Below, piece after piece: positions 35,088 to 42,890 of a DNA stretch of 64,000 nt. The notes beneath the pieces were generated by a model, which worked only from the letters and a program-made list of their open reading frames with translations, was not told the DNA's origin and did no database searches. This DNA is from Streptomyces sp. BK239 (GTDB lineage Bacteria > Actinomycetota > Actinomycetes > Streptomycetales > Streptomycetaceae): positions 744,001 through 808,000 of the forward strand of contig NZ_SHKS01000002.1 of the NCBI RefSeq assembly GCF_004217285.1, written 5' to 3'. The number at the start of each line of letters is the position of its first letter. Position 1 is the stretch's first letter. Position numbers and translations under genes: made by a program.

Positions 35088-35668
35088 GGGTTCACCTCGA
35101 AGGCGCGGGTGCGCCGGACCTGGTCCGGGTCGCTCATGGCGGCCTGGATCTCCTCCTCGCGGCCGTGGTCGACGAAGTGGTCGACCTTGACCTCGATGAA
35201 CAGGGCGTCGGCGCGGACGGCGACGGGGCCCTCGGGGTCGCCGATCCGCCCGGTGGCGGTCGAGTAGATCTTCCGGCCGGCCACCGCCGTCACCTCGGCC
35301 TCCAGGTGCAGCGTGGCGCCGACCGGCACGGGACGGACGAAGTCGGTCTCCAGCCGTCCGGTGACCGCGATGGTGCGCAGCAGCCAGTTCAGCGAGCCGA
35401 GCGTCTCGTCGAGCGCGGAGGCCAGGACACCGCCGTGGGCCAGCCCCGGCGCCCCCTGATGGGCGGGCTGGACGGTGAACTCGGCGGTGACGGTGACGCC
35501 TTCGCCGGCCCGCGCCTCCAGGTGCAGCCCGTGGGGCTGCCCCCCGCCGCATCCGAAACACTGTTCGTAGTGGGCACCGAGAAGCTCCCCGGGCACGGGG
35601 GCATCGGGGTGCCGAACGGGTTTCACCGCGTCGGCCGGAGGTTGAAGAACCGGGGAAGTACCACTCAC
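35084..35668 (-). CDS. PaaI-family hotdog thioesterase
   Basis: A 194-residue protein with the PaaI/4HBT hotdog fold. HQGAPGLAHGGVLASALDET (about 72-91) is the central helix with the catalytic acidic residue. It is preceded by CFGCGGGQPHGLHL (about 36-49), a motif common in this subgroup. It starts at the GTG at 35668. It would hydrolyse acyl-CoA thioesters. The stop overlaps dut. The natural acyl group is unknown. Confidence 0.85.
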   Translation of the reverse strand: MSGTSPVLQPPADAVKPVRHPDAPVPGELLGAHYEQCFGCGGGQPHGLHLEARAGEGVTVTAEFTVQPAHQGAPGLAHGGVLASALDETLGSLNWLLRTIAVTGRLETDFVRPVPVGATLHLEAEVTAVAGRKIYSTATGRIGDPEGPVAVRADALFIEVKVDHFVDHGREEEIQAAMSDPDQVRRTRAFEVNP

Positions 35669-35726
35669 AGCCGCAGACCTTACCCGCGCGTCGGAGAGAT
35701 GCGGACACCGTGCCAAGCTTGGCTTC

Positions 35727-36191
35727 ATGCAGCTCTCCGCCACCCCGTACGAAGAACGCCTCACCGCCCCCCGTTCGTGGTGGTTCGTCTCGTTCCTCGT
35801 CGGAGTTTCCTTCGCACTGATCCTGCTGCCGTTCGGCACCCTGCCGCTGCTCGGCGGTCTGGTCGGCGGGACCGCGGCGGCGGCGGTCGTGGCGAGCTCG
35901 TACGGGTCCGTCCGGATCCGGATCGTGGGCGACTCGCTCGTCGCGGGCGACGCCAAGATCCCGGTGTCGGCGCTGGGCGAGGCAGAGGTCCTCGACCCCG
36001 AGGAGGCACGCGCCTGGCGCACGTACAAGGCGGACACCCGCGCCTTCCTCCTGCTGCGCGCCTACATCCCCACCGCCCTGCGTGTGGAGGTCACCGACCC
36101 GGACGATCCGACGCCCTACCTGTACCTGTCGACGCGCGAGCCGGAGCGGCTGGCGGAGGCGCTGCGGGCGGCACGGAAGACGGCGGCCTAG
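35727..36191 (+). CDS. DUF3093 membrane protein
   Basis: A 154-residue protein. Two adjacent membrane helices (about 17-60, SWWFVSFLVGVSFALILLPF) are followed by a soluble PH-like C-terminal part with GDSLVAGDAKIPVSALGEAE. The pattern matches the actinobacterial DUF3093 family, which usually sits divergent from or next to dut, as here. The function is unknown. It is divergent from the thioesterase gene across 58 bases. Confidence 0.85.
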   Translation: MQLSATPYEERLTAPRSWWFVSFLVGVSFALILLPFGTLPLLGGLVGGTAAAAVVASSYGSVRIRIVGDSLVAGDAKIPVSALGEAEVLDPEEARAWRTYKADTRAFLLLRAYIPTALRVEVTDPDDPTPYLYLSTREPERLAEALRAARKTAA

Positions 36192-36311
36192 AGCGCGGCG
36201 ACGGCCCCGGAGGCGCTGCGCCAGGGCTCGGCGATCAGTCGGCACCGGACGGTGCGGTGTCGGAGGCGGCGGTCCCCGTCCCCACGCCCAGCGCCCCCCG
36301 GCTGAGGGCGC

Positions 36312-36343
36312 GGGGCGGCCGCGAAGCGGCGAGCGGCTGCCCC
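36312..36343. terminator. Hairpin between convergent DUF3093 and EcsC-like genes
   Basis: GGGGCGGCCG pairs with CGGCTGCCCC (one G-U pair in RNA) around a 12-base loop, in the 280-base convergent gap. It can serve either direction. Confidence 0.5.
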
Positions 36344-36471
36344 TGACACGTGGCGCCGGGCTGCCTCAGGCCGCAGGCAGGCGGCGAGGGCAAAGGTTTC
36401 GCCCGTGCCGCGCGAAGACCTGGCGGCCTCTGCTCGGGTGCCGCTCCACCGGCCCGCCGGCCCACGGGGGC

Positions 36472-37437
36472 TCAGGGCTTCCCGGGCTCTTCCCCCGGCC
36501 CGCGCAGAAGCTCCCTGGGGTCGCCTGTGAGGGGCAGCGGACGCTCCGGTGTCTCCAGGGGCGGCAGTTCGGGCAGCGCGTCCCAGGGCACCTGGCGCTT
36601 GCGCAGGTCGGCGCGGATCTTGGCCGCCAGCCTCTTGGTGTCCCGCCGGTTCATCATCGCGCCCACGGCCGCGCCCACCAGGAAGGGCATCAGGTTGGGC
36701 AGGTCGCGGACCATGCGCTTCATGATCTGCTGCCGCAGCTCGCGCTTCATCTGACCGCCGAGGGCGGAGTTGAGGGAGCTGGGCTTGAGCGGGTCCACCC
36801 CGCGCTCGCCCGACCACACGCGCAGGTACGTGGTGCTGCGGTCCTTGAGGTTCCCGGGCGGTCGTACGCCGTACACCTCGTGCAGTTCGGCGATCAGCTT
36901 GAGCTCGATCGCGGCGACGCCCGTGATCTCCGCGGCGATCTCGGCCGGCATCGCGGGCGGCACGGGGAGCATCGCGGCCGCGCCCACGCCCGCGCCGACG
37001 GTGGACGTGGCCTTCGCCGCGCCCGAGACGAGTTTGTCTGCGAGCTGCTCCGGGCCGAGGCCGGGGAAGTGCCCGCGCAGTGTCCGCAGGTCCCGTACGG
37101 GAACCCGCGGCGCGATGTCGATGATCCGGTCGGCGAGATGGGCCAGGCCGGCCCGGGCACGGCTGCCGCTCTTGCGGACGCCGTCCTTGGCCAGGTCCAC
37201 GGCCTTGTCCCGGATCGCCGCCGCCCGTCGTCTGGCGACGGGCGCGGCGTCCCGAGCGGCGGCCGGGAGGTCACCCCGGTCGTCCGCCGATGCGAGCGAG
37301 GCCGATCCCGCGGGAAGCACTCCCGCGCCGGATGAGCCTCGCTCGTCGTCACGCACGCCGTGAGGGCCGTCGGACGGCCCCTTGTCCGCTCCCGGGCGAA
37401 GGAAGCGGCGCTTCCGAGGAGGGGTCGAGCCAGTCAC
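36472..37437 (-). CDS. EcsC-like conserved protein
   Basis: A 321-residue protein. The N-terminal 60 residues are disordered and charged. The core (about 85-280) has amphipathic and hydrophobic helices (AAAMLPVPPAMPAEIAAEIT, LPNLMPFLVGAAVGAMMNRR) resembling the EcsC family. It may associate with the membrane. It lies 13 bases upstream of nothing closer than the DUF4193 gene in the same direction, so co-transcription with that gene is likely. The family assignment is tentative and no activity is known. Confidence 0.65.
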   Translation of the reverse strand: MTGSTPPRKRRFLRPGADKGPSDGPHGVRDDERGSSGAGVLPAGSASLASADDRGDLPAAARDAAPVARRRAAAIRDKAVDLAKDGVRKSGSRARAGLAHLADRIIDIAPRVPVRDLRTLRGHFPGLGPEQLADKLVSGAAKATSTVGAGVGAAAMLPVPPAMPAEIAAEITGVAAIELKLIAELHEVYGVRPPGNLKDRSTTYLRVWSGERGVDPLKPSSLNSALGGQMKRELRQQIMKRMVRDLPNLMPFLVGAAVGAMMNRRDTKRLAAKIRADLRKRQVPWDALPELPPLETPERPLPLTGDPRELLRGPGEEPGKP

Positions 37438-37450
37438 GGCCGACCCGCCC

Positions 37451-37747
37451 TCAGTCGCAGTCGCGGCAGATCGGCTGACCGTTCTTCTCCCGGGCCAGCT
37501 GGCTGCGGTGGTGCACCAGGAAGCAGCTCATGCAGGTGAACTCGTCCTGCTGCTTGGGCAGCACCCGGACGGCCAGCTCCTCATTGGAGAGGTCCGCGCC
37601 GGGCAGTTCCAGTCCCTCCGCGGCCTCGAATTCATCGACGTCCACGGCGGAAGCGGACTTGTCGTTCCGTCGTGCCTTCAGCTCTTCAAGGCTGTCGGAG
37701 TCGACATCGTCATCGGTCTTGCGTGGGGTGTCGTAATCGGTTGCCAT
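37451..37747 (-). CDS. DUF4193 small acidic zinc-ribbon-like protein
   Basis: A 98-residue acidic protein of the DUF4193 family, highly conserved across actinobacteria. The N-terminal half is Asp/Glu-rich. The C-terminal part carries CMSCFLVHHRSQL and ends CRDCD, giving two CxxC pairs that probably bind zinc. It lies 13 bases before the EcsC-like gene. A regulatory or RNA polymerase-associated role would be speculation. Confidence 0.88.
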   Translation of the reverse strand: MATDYDTPRKTDDDVDSDSLEELKARRNDKSASAVDVDEFEAAEGLELPGADLSNEELAVRVLPKQQDEFTCMSCFLVHHRSQLAREKNGQPICRDCD

Positions 37748-37988
37748 TTCGCCTCTCCCCCTCTGGGTGTCTGCGGTGTCTCCAGCGCACGTAACGCGTG
37801 AGAGGCCGGACTTGTGCCCGCCTCGAGGCGGAGATTTTGCCTCACATCAAGGTCTGTTACTCAATCGACACCCAACCGGACTCCTCACGGGTGATCGGGT
37901 TGGATGGCGATCGGGACCGTACACGGTCCGAATGTCGCACCTCAAAGGCGCCTCACCGTGTACTTCCCGTGATCAGGACCCCCGAAAA

Positions 37989-38003
37989 CCCGGAGTTTCC
38001 GGG
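37989..38003 (-). terminator. Intrinsic terminator of cutRS
   Basis: On the minus strand CCCGGA-AAC-TCCGGG is followed directly by TTTT, a textbook intrinsic terminator layout that is rare in Streptomyces. It is about 140 bases downstream of the cutS stop. Confidence 0.65.
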
Positions 38004-38055
38004 CTTTCCGAAGGCATTCATGATCACGGAGAGTAGATGGCCAGAAAATCGCCCT

Positions 38056-38069
38056 TGTGATCGATCACA
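38056..38069. promoter_or_regulatory. 14-bp perfect palindrome TGTGATCGATCACA
   Basis: A perfect inverted repeat resembling CRP/FNR-family half-sites (TGTGA and TCACA), but with a four-base rather than six-base spacer. It lies 75 bases after cutS and about 310 bases upstream of the DUF4193 gene. Binding by a CRP-family protein is only a guess. Confidence 0.4.
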
Positions 38070-38143
38070 CACGGCGGGCCCGGATCGCGACCTTGAAAAT
38101 TCCGCGCAAAGCGAACATCCCCGCGTGTGTCGGCGACATGATC

Positions 38144-39376
38144 TCAGACGGGAAGGGTGACTCGCATCATGAGCCCTCCTCCCTCGCGTGGTTGCGCGGC
38201 GATATGACCGCCGTGCGCACGGGCCACGGACCGCACGATGGACAGTCCGAGCCCGACTCCCTTGTCGCTTCCGGTGCGTTCCGTGCGCAGCCGCCGGAAG
38301 GGCTCGAAAAGATTGTCTATCTCGTACGCGGGAACGACCGGCCCCGTGTTCGACACCACGAGGACCGCCTGGCCGTGCTGGATCTCGGTGGTCACCTCGA
38401 CCCAGCCGTCCGCCGGGACGTTGTACCGCACGGCGTTCTGCACGAGGTTGAGCGCGATCCGCTCCAGCAGCACGCCGTTGCCCTGCACGACGGCCTTGTG
38501 GCGCTTGCCGCGGATCTCCACGCCCTTGGCCTCCGCCTCCGCGTGCACCTGGTCGATGGCCTGTCCTGCCACCTCGGCCAGGTCGACGGGCTTGCGCTCG
38601 ACGATCTGGTTGTCGCTGCGGGCGAGCAGCAGCAGGCCCTCCACAAGCTGTTCGCTGCGCTCGTTCGTCGCCAGCAGGGTCTTGCCGAGCTGCTGGAGCT
38701 CCACGGGCGCGTGGGGGTCGGAAAGGTGCACCTCGAGCAGCGTGCGGTTGATCGCCAGCGGTGTCCTCAACTCGTGCGAGGCGTTGCCGACGAAGCGCTG
38801 CTGGGCGGTGAAGGCGCGCTGGAGCCGCTCCAGCATGTCGTCGAAGGTGTCGGCCAGCTCCTTGAGCTCGTCGTCCGGTCCGTCCAGCTCGATACGGCGG
38901 GACAGGTCGGAGCCGGCCACCGCGCGCGCGGTGCGCAGGATGCGCCCGAGCGGGGCCAGGACGCGGCCGGCCATGGCGTAGCCGAAGGCGAAGGCGATCA
39001 CGGCGAGGCCGAGCAGGGCCAGCAGGGAGCGGCTGAGCAGGTCGTCCAGGGCGTGCCGACGCTGTTCGTTGACGCAGTCGTTCATCGCCTGGTTGAACAC
39101 GTCGGGTGTGGCCGACCCGGGCAGGTCGCAGACCTGGCTGATGACCTTGCCCTGAGTGATCTTGAAGGGGAGTTCGCTGCCGACGTTCAGCGCCTGCGCG
39201 GCCAGCAGGTAGATGATCGACAGCAGCAGGATGCCGGCGATCAGGAACATGCCGCCGTACAGCAGGGTGAGCCTTATCCGGATGGTCGGGCGCAGCCAGG
39301 GGAAGGGCGCCTGCGGCCTTCTCGGGTCCCACGTGGGCTTCGGAGGCGCCTGGGGAGGCGCTGGTGTCGTGGCCAT
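38144..39376 (-). CDS. cutS: CutS sensor histidine kinase
   Basis: A 410-residue membrane sensor kinase. Helices at about 36-60 and 115-140 flank an extracytoplasmic loop containing Cys83 (QVCDLPG) and Cys101 (NDCVNEQ). This matches the two invariant cysteines described for Streptomyces CutS, which links it to sensing of disulfide or secretion stress. A HAMP domain follows (to about 190), then HisKA with phosphoacceptor His201 in NASHELRTPLA, and HATPase boxes NLVQNAVRYN and GVGLGLSIVRS. It is co-transcribed after cutR, separated by six bases. Confidence 0.93.
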   Translation of the reverse strand: MATTPAPPQAPPKPTWDPRRPQAPFPWLRPTIRIRLTLLYGGMFLIAGILLLSIIYLLAAQALNVGSELPFKITQGKVISQVCDLPGSATPDVFNQAMNDCVNEQRRHALDDLLSRSLLALLGLAVIAFAFGYAMAGRVLAPLGRILRTARAVAGSDLSRRIELDGPDDELKELADTFDDMLERLQRAFTAQQRFVGNASHELRTPLAINRTLLEVHLSDPHAPVELQQLGKTLLATNERSEQLVEGLLLLARSDNQIVERKPVDLAEVAGQAIDQVHAEAEAKGVEIRGKRHKAVVQGNGVLLERIALNLVQNAVRYNVPADGWVEVTTEIQHGQAVLVVSNTGPVVPAYEIDNLFEPFRRLRTERTGSDKGVGLGLSIVRSVARAHGGHIAAQPREGGGLMMRVTLPV

Positions 39377-39382
39377 GGTGCG

Positions 39383-40036
39383 TCAGATCCGGTAGCCGGA
39401 GCCGGGCACGGTGACGATCACCGGGGGTTCGCCGAGCTTGCGGCGCAGGGTCATGACGGTCACGCGCACGACGTTGGTGAACGGGTCGGTGTTCTCGTCC
39501 CAGGCCTTCTCCAGGAGCTGCTCGGCGGAGACGACGGCGCCCTCGCTGCGCATCAGCACCTCCAGGACGGCGAACTCCTTGGGGGCGAGCTGGACCTCCT
39601 TGCCGTCGCGGAAGACCTCGCGGCGGTTGGGGTCGAGCTTGATGCCGGCGCGCTCCAGGACGGGCGGCAGCGGCACGCTGGTGCGCCGGCCGAGGGCACG
39701 CACGCGTGCGATCAGCTCGCTGAAGGCGAAGGGCTTGGGGAGGTAGTCGTCGGCGCCGATCTCCAACCCCTCGACGCGGTCGCTGACGTCGCCGGAGGCC
39801 GTGAGCATCAGCACGCGCGTGGCCATGCCGAGTTCGACGATCTTGCGGCAGACGTCGTCGCCGTGCACGAGCGGGAGGTCGCGGTCGAGGACGACCACGT
39901 CGTAGTCGTTGACGCCGATGCGCTCCAGGGCGGCCGCCCCGTCGTACACGACGTCGACGGCCATGGCCTCCCGGCGCAGACCGGTGGCCACCGCATCGGC
40001 GAGCAGTTGCTCGTCCTCGACGACGAGTACGCGCAC
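39383..40036 (-). CDS. cutR: CutR response regulator
   Basis: A 217-residue OmpR-family regulator. Phosphoacceptor Asp51 is in VVLDRDLPLVHGD, the conserved lysine is in LPKPFAF, and the C-terminal winged helix includes LAPKEFAVLEVLMRSEGAVV and VVRVTVMTLRRKL. The GTG at 40036 with GAAGGAC upstream gives the same 217-residue length I recall for CutR of S. lividans/coelicolor. With CutS it forms the CutRS system, known to affect secretion stress responses and antibiotic production in Streptomyces. Confidence 0.93.
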   Translation of the reverse strand: MRVLVVEDEQLLADAVATGLRREAMAVDVVYDGAAALERIGVNDYDVVVLDRDLPLVHGDDVCRKIVELGMATRVLMLTASGDVSDRVEGLEIGADDYLPKPFAFSELIARVRALGRRTSVPLPPVLERAGIKLDPNRREVFRDGKEVQLAPKEFAVLEVLMRSEGAVVSAEQLLEKAWDENTDPFTNVVRVTVMTLRRKLGEPPVIVTVPGSGYRI

Positions 40037-40455
40037 GTCGCTTGTCCTTCCTGTGTCCACCCGCGCAGCGCTCAGTGGGCGCACGCGGGCAGGGGTCCTG
40101 GTGGGTGTGTGCTTCCATCCTGCCCTTTTGGTCCATAAGTCGGCGGTAAGGCGGGTGAGTGAGCCATGAAGGACCGGTGTGAAGCCGGGCAGTGCCGGAT
40201 TTTCTCGTTCGGTTGAGGTTTCCGGCGGAGGGAGCGGGGGGAGGACGGCTTTACACCCCGCGATCACGCTCTGCATGTGCCGCAGCACCATGCGGCACTC
40301 CGCGGTCTGCTCCTCCGCAGAGCGGCGTGGGTGTCCGGCACCGTGGCCGCCCGGCAGGGCGTCGCCGGGCACTCACGGGAGACGTGATCGTCCCTTCCCA
40401 TCCCCGGCACACCCCCGTGCCATCGACCCACGACCCAAGGACGAGGGGGCGCAGC
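40037..40455. other. 419-base divergent gap between cutR and a small gene
   Basis: No coding sequence with supporting features. It must contain the cutRS promoter and that of the small plus-strand gene. No operator was recognised with confidence. Confidence 0.5.
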
Positions 40456-40626
40456 ATGGACGCATTCACCGCAGGACTTCTGCAGCGCATACAGGCGACC
40501 GAGTCCGATCTGACGCGGGCTCGCGACGAGGGCGACGACTTCCTCGTCGAGGTGGAGCTGGCCGAGCTCGACGACCTGCGCCGCCTCGCCGCCAACCACG
40601 GCGTGGAGGTCGCGACGAGCGTCTGA
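40456..40626 (+). CDS. Small conserved hypothetical protein, 56 residues
   Basis: A 56-residue soluble protein starting MDAFTAGLLQRIQATESDLT. Two predicted helices are rich in Glu, Asp, Ala and Leu (roughly residues 3-25 and 28-48) and could form a helical hairpin or coiled coil. The ATG at 40456 follows a GAGGGGGC ribosome-binding site. It is divergent from cutRS and convergent with the inositol monophosphatase gene, and ends in a strong terminator. No family function is known to me. Confidence 0.75.
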   Translation: MDAFTAGLLQRIQATESDLTRARDEGDDFLVEVELAELDDLRRLAANHGVEVATSV

Positions 40627-40651
40627 GCGGTTCGCGCGTGAGCACGACGGA

Positions 40652-40682
40652 GGGGCCCCGGCGAATCCAGCGCCGGGGCCCC
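40652..40682. terminator. Bidirectional terminator between convergent genes
   Basis: Perfect 12-base arms GGGGCCCCGGCG and CGCCGGGGCCCC enclose a seven-base loop, 25 bases after the small gene and 34 bases before the end of the inositol monophosphatase gene. Confidence 0.85.
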
Positions 40683-40716
40683 TTCGCGTCGTCCGGCGGG
40701 AGCGGCCGACGACGGT

Positions 40717-41532
40717 TCAGTCGTGCCAGGCGCCGAAGTCCTCCAGGAGTCGCTGGAGCGGCTCGAAGACGGCCGGGGTGGCGGCGATCGCCAGTTCGTG
40801 CGAGGGGCGCTGTGAGGGGCGTCCAGAGGTCAGCGCGCCCGCCTCCCGGGCGATCAGGTCGCCCGCGGCGAGGTCCCAGGGGTGCAGGCCGCGCTCGTAG
40901 TAGCCGTCGAGGCGGCCGGCGGCCACGTCGCACAGGTCGATGGCGGCCGATCCGCCGCGGCGGATGTCGCGCACCAGGGGGATGAGCCGCCGGGCGACCT
41001 CGGCCTGGTGGGCGCGCACCTCGGTGACGTAGTTGAAGCCGGTGGAGACCAGGGCCTGGTCGAGGGGGGCCGCGGGACGGCAGGCGAGGACGCGCTCGCC
41101 CTCCCAGGCGCCGGTCGCCCGGGCCCCGGCGCCGCGCACCGCGTGGTACGTCTCGCCGCGCATCGGCACCGCGACGACGCCGACGACGGTCTCGCCGTCC
41201 TGTTCGGCCGCGATGGACACGGCCCAGGTGGGCAGCCCGTAGAGGTAGTTCACGGTGCCGTCGAGCGGGTCGATCACCCAGCGGACGCCGCTGCGGCCCT
41301 CGCTGGAGGAGCCCTCCTCGCCGAGGAAGCCGTCGTCGGGGCGGCGGTCGGCGATGAGGCCGGTGATCAGCTTCTCGGCCGCGATGTCCATCTCCGTGAC
41401 GACGTCGATGGGGCTCGACTTGGTGGCGGCGACCGCGAGGTCGGCGGGGCGGCCGTCGCGCAGGAGTGCGCCGGCCTTGCGGGCGGCCTCCTGGGCCAGG
41501 TCGAGCAGTTCCGTGTGCAGGGGGTCGGTCAC
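40717..41532 (-). CDS. Inositol monophosphatase family protein
   Basis: A 271-residue Mg-dependent phosphatase. The metal site is visible as GEEGSS (about 72-77), WVIDPLDGTVNYLYG (about 86-100) and the C-terminal HPWDLAAGDLIAREAG (about 218-233). Members dephosphorylate inositol monophosphate, histidinol phosphate or fructose bisphosphate. Which applies here is not decided by sequence. The start is a GTG at 41532 with GAGGAGC upstream, nine bases after the ferrochelatase stop, so the two are co-transcribed. Confidence 0.9.
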   Translation of the reverse strand: MTDPLHTELLDLAQEAARKAGALLRDGRPADLAVAATKSSPIDVVTEMDIAAEKLITGLIADRRPDDGFLGEEGSSSEGRSGVRWVIDPLDGTVNYLYGLPTWAVSIAAEQDGETVVGVVAVPMRGETYHAVRGAGARATGAWEGERVLACRPAAPLDQALVSTGFNYVTEVRAHQAEVARRLIPLVRDIRRGGSAAIDLCDVAAGRLDGYYERGLHPWDLAAGDLIAREAGALTSGRPSQRPSHELAIAATPAVFEPLQRLLEDFGAWHD

Positions 41533-41540
41533 GGCGCTCC

Positions 41541-42668
41541 TCACGCGTAGGGGCTGTCGGCGCCCGCGGCGGCGGGCCGGGGGGCGCGGGCCGGGCAGCA
41601 GCCGACCGGGCAGAGGTCGTGGGAGGCGCCGAGCGATCCCAGGGCGCACGGGGTGGCGGCCTTGCCGTTCTCGGCCGCGGCGCGCTCCAGGACGAGCTCG
41701 CGGACGGCGGCGGCGAAGCGCGGGTCGGCGCCGACGGTGGCCGAGCGGCGGACGGGCAGGCCGAGCTCCCCGGCCTTGGCCTCGGCCTCGGTGTCGAGGT
41801 CGTAGAGGACCTCCATGTGGTCGGAGACGAAGCCGATGGGCGCCATCACGACGGCCGGGACGCCGGCGGCGTGCCGCTCCTCCAGGTGGTCGCAGATGTC
41901 GGGTTCCAGCCACGGGATGTGCGGGGCTCCGGAGCGGGACTGGTAGACGAGCTGCCAGGGGTGGTCGACGCCGGTGCGCTCGCGGACGGCGTCGGCGACG
42001 AGCCGTGCGACCTCCAGGTGCTGGGCGACGTAGGCCCCGCCGTCACCGTGGTCCTCGACGGGGCCGGAGGTGTCGGCGGCGGTGACGGGGATCGAATGGG
42101 TGGTGAACGCGAGGTGGGCGCCGTCGCGGACGTCTTCGGGGAGTTCGGCCAGGGACCGGACCACGCCGTCGATCATGGGCTCGAGGAAGCCGGGGTGGTT
42201 GAAGTAGTGCCGCAGCTTGTCGATCTTCGGCAGGGGCAGGCCCTCGGCCTTCAGAGCGGCCAGCGAGTCGGCGAGGTTCTCGCGGTACTGGCGGCAGCCG
42301 GAGTAGGAGGCGTAGGCGCTGGTGGCGAGGACCAGGATGCGGCGGCGGCCGTCGGCGACCATCTCGCGCAGGGTGTCGGTCAGGTACGGGGCCCAGTTGC
42401 GGTTGCCCCAGTAGACCGGCAGGTCGAGGCCGTGGCCGGCGAAGTCCTTGCGCAAAGCGTCCAGCAGGGCGCGGTTCTGGTCGTTGATGGGGCTGACGCC
42501 GCCGAACAGGAAGTAGTGCTGCCCCACCTCCTTGAGGCGTTCCTTGGGGATGCCGCGCCCGCGGGTCACGTTCTCCAGGAACGGGACCACGTCGTCCGGG
42601 CCTTCGGGGCCGCCGAAGGAGAGCAGGAGCAGGGCGTCGTACGGGGTGGCATCGAGCGCGTCTGGCAT
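41541..42668 (-). CDS. hemH: Ferrochelatase (coproporphyrin type) with Fe-S cysteines
   Basis: A 375-residue ferrochelatase that inserts ferrous iron into the porphyrin. In actinobacteria the substrate is coproporphyrin III (CpfC). Family blocks include [20 protein letters not shown] (about 14-33), [22 protein letters not shown] with the catalytic histidine, and [16 protein letters not shown]. The C-terminus carries Cys341, Cys353, Cys357 and Cys358 (CALGSLG, LCPVGCC), consistent with the [2Fe-2S] cluster known in actinobacterial enzymes. It is divergent from an MFS gene preceded by a probable iron box, so iron-responsive control is plausible for both. Confidence 0.93.
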   Translation of the reverse strand: MPDALDATPYDALLLLSFGGPEGPDDVVPFLENVTRGRGIPKERLKEVGQHYFLFGGVSPINDQNRALLDALRKDFAGHGLDLPVYWGNRNWAPYLTDTLREMVADGRRRILVLATSAYASYSGCRQYRENLADSLAALKAEGLPLPKIDKLRHYFNHPGFLEPMIDGVVRSLAELPEDVRDGAHLAFTTHSIPVTAADTSGPVEDHGDGGAYVAQHLEVARLVADAVRERTGVDHPWQLVYQSRSGAPHIPWLEPDICDHLEERHAAGVPAVVMAPIGFVSDHMEVLYDLDTEAEAKAGELGLPVRRSATVGADPRFAAAVRELVLERAAAENGKAATPCALGSLGASHDLCPVGCCPARAPRPAAAGADSPYA

Positions 42669-42809
42669 GTCTTCGATCCTGCCACCCGCGACTGACAGCG
42701 CGGAAACGGCGGGTGCCGGTCGGCCGCGCGGACCGCGGCCGGGGGCGGGTGCGCCCTTGCCGGAAAGCCGGTCCGGAAGCTGACCGGGAACAGACGTGCG
42801 AGGCGTGCG

Positions 42810-42828
42810 TTAGGGTTGCCTAACTTCG
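42810..42828. promoter_or_regulatory. Probable iron box (DmdR/IdeR operator)
   Basis: TTAGGGTTGCCTAACTTCG matches the DmdR/IdeR consensus TTAGGTTAGSCTAACCTAA at about 14 of 19 positions, with the TTAGG half and the GCCTAAC core intact. It lies about 63 bases upstream of the MFS start in the gap shared with ferrochelatase. Repression of the exporter by iron-loaded DmdR is inferred. Confidence 0.6.
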
Positions 42829-42890
42829 TAAGCTGTATGAGCGGAATTCGCGCCTTACGGCCCCTGTCGCGCTCTTCACCGGAGACCCCC

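Larger units (their letters stand above)
37748..38143. other. 396-base gap between cutS and the DUF4193 gene
   Basis: Contains the cutRS terminator (37989-38003), a perfect 14-bp palindrome (38056-38069) and the DUF4193 promoter region. It is relatively AT-rich for this genome. No gene is seen. Confidence 0.6.

Noticed and set aside
37953..40138. Long frames overlapping cutRS on both strands.
   Set aside because: They are shadows of the intact cutR and cutS genes, whose motifs, starts and spacing are convincing.
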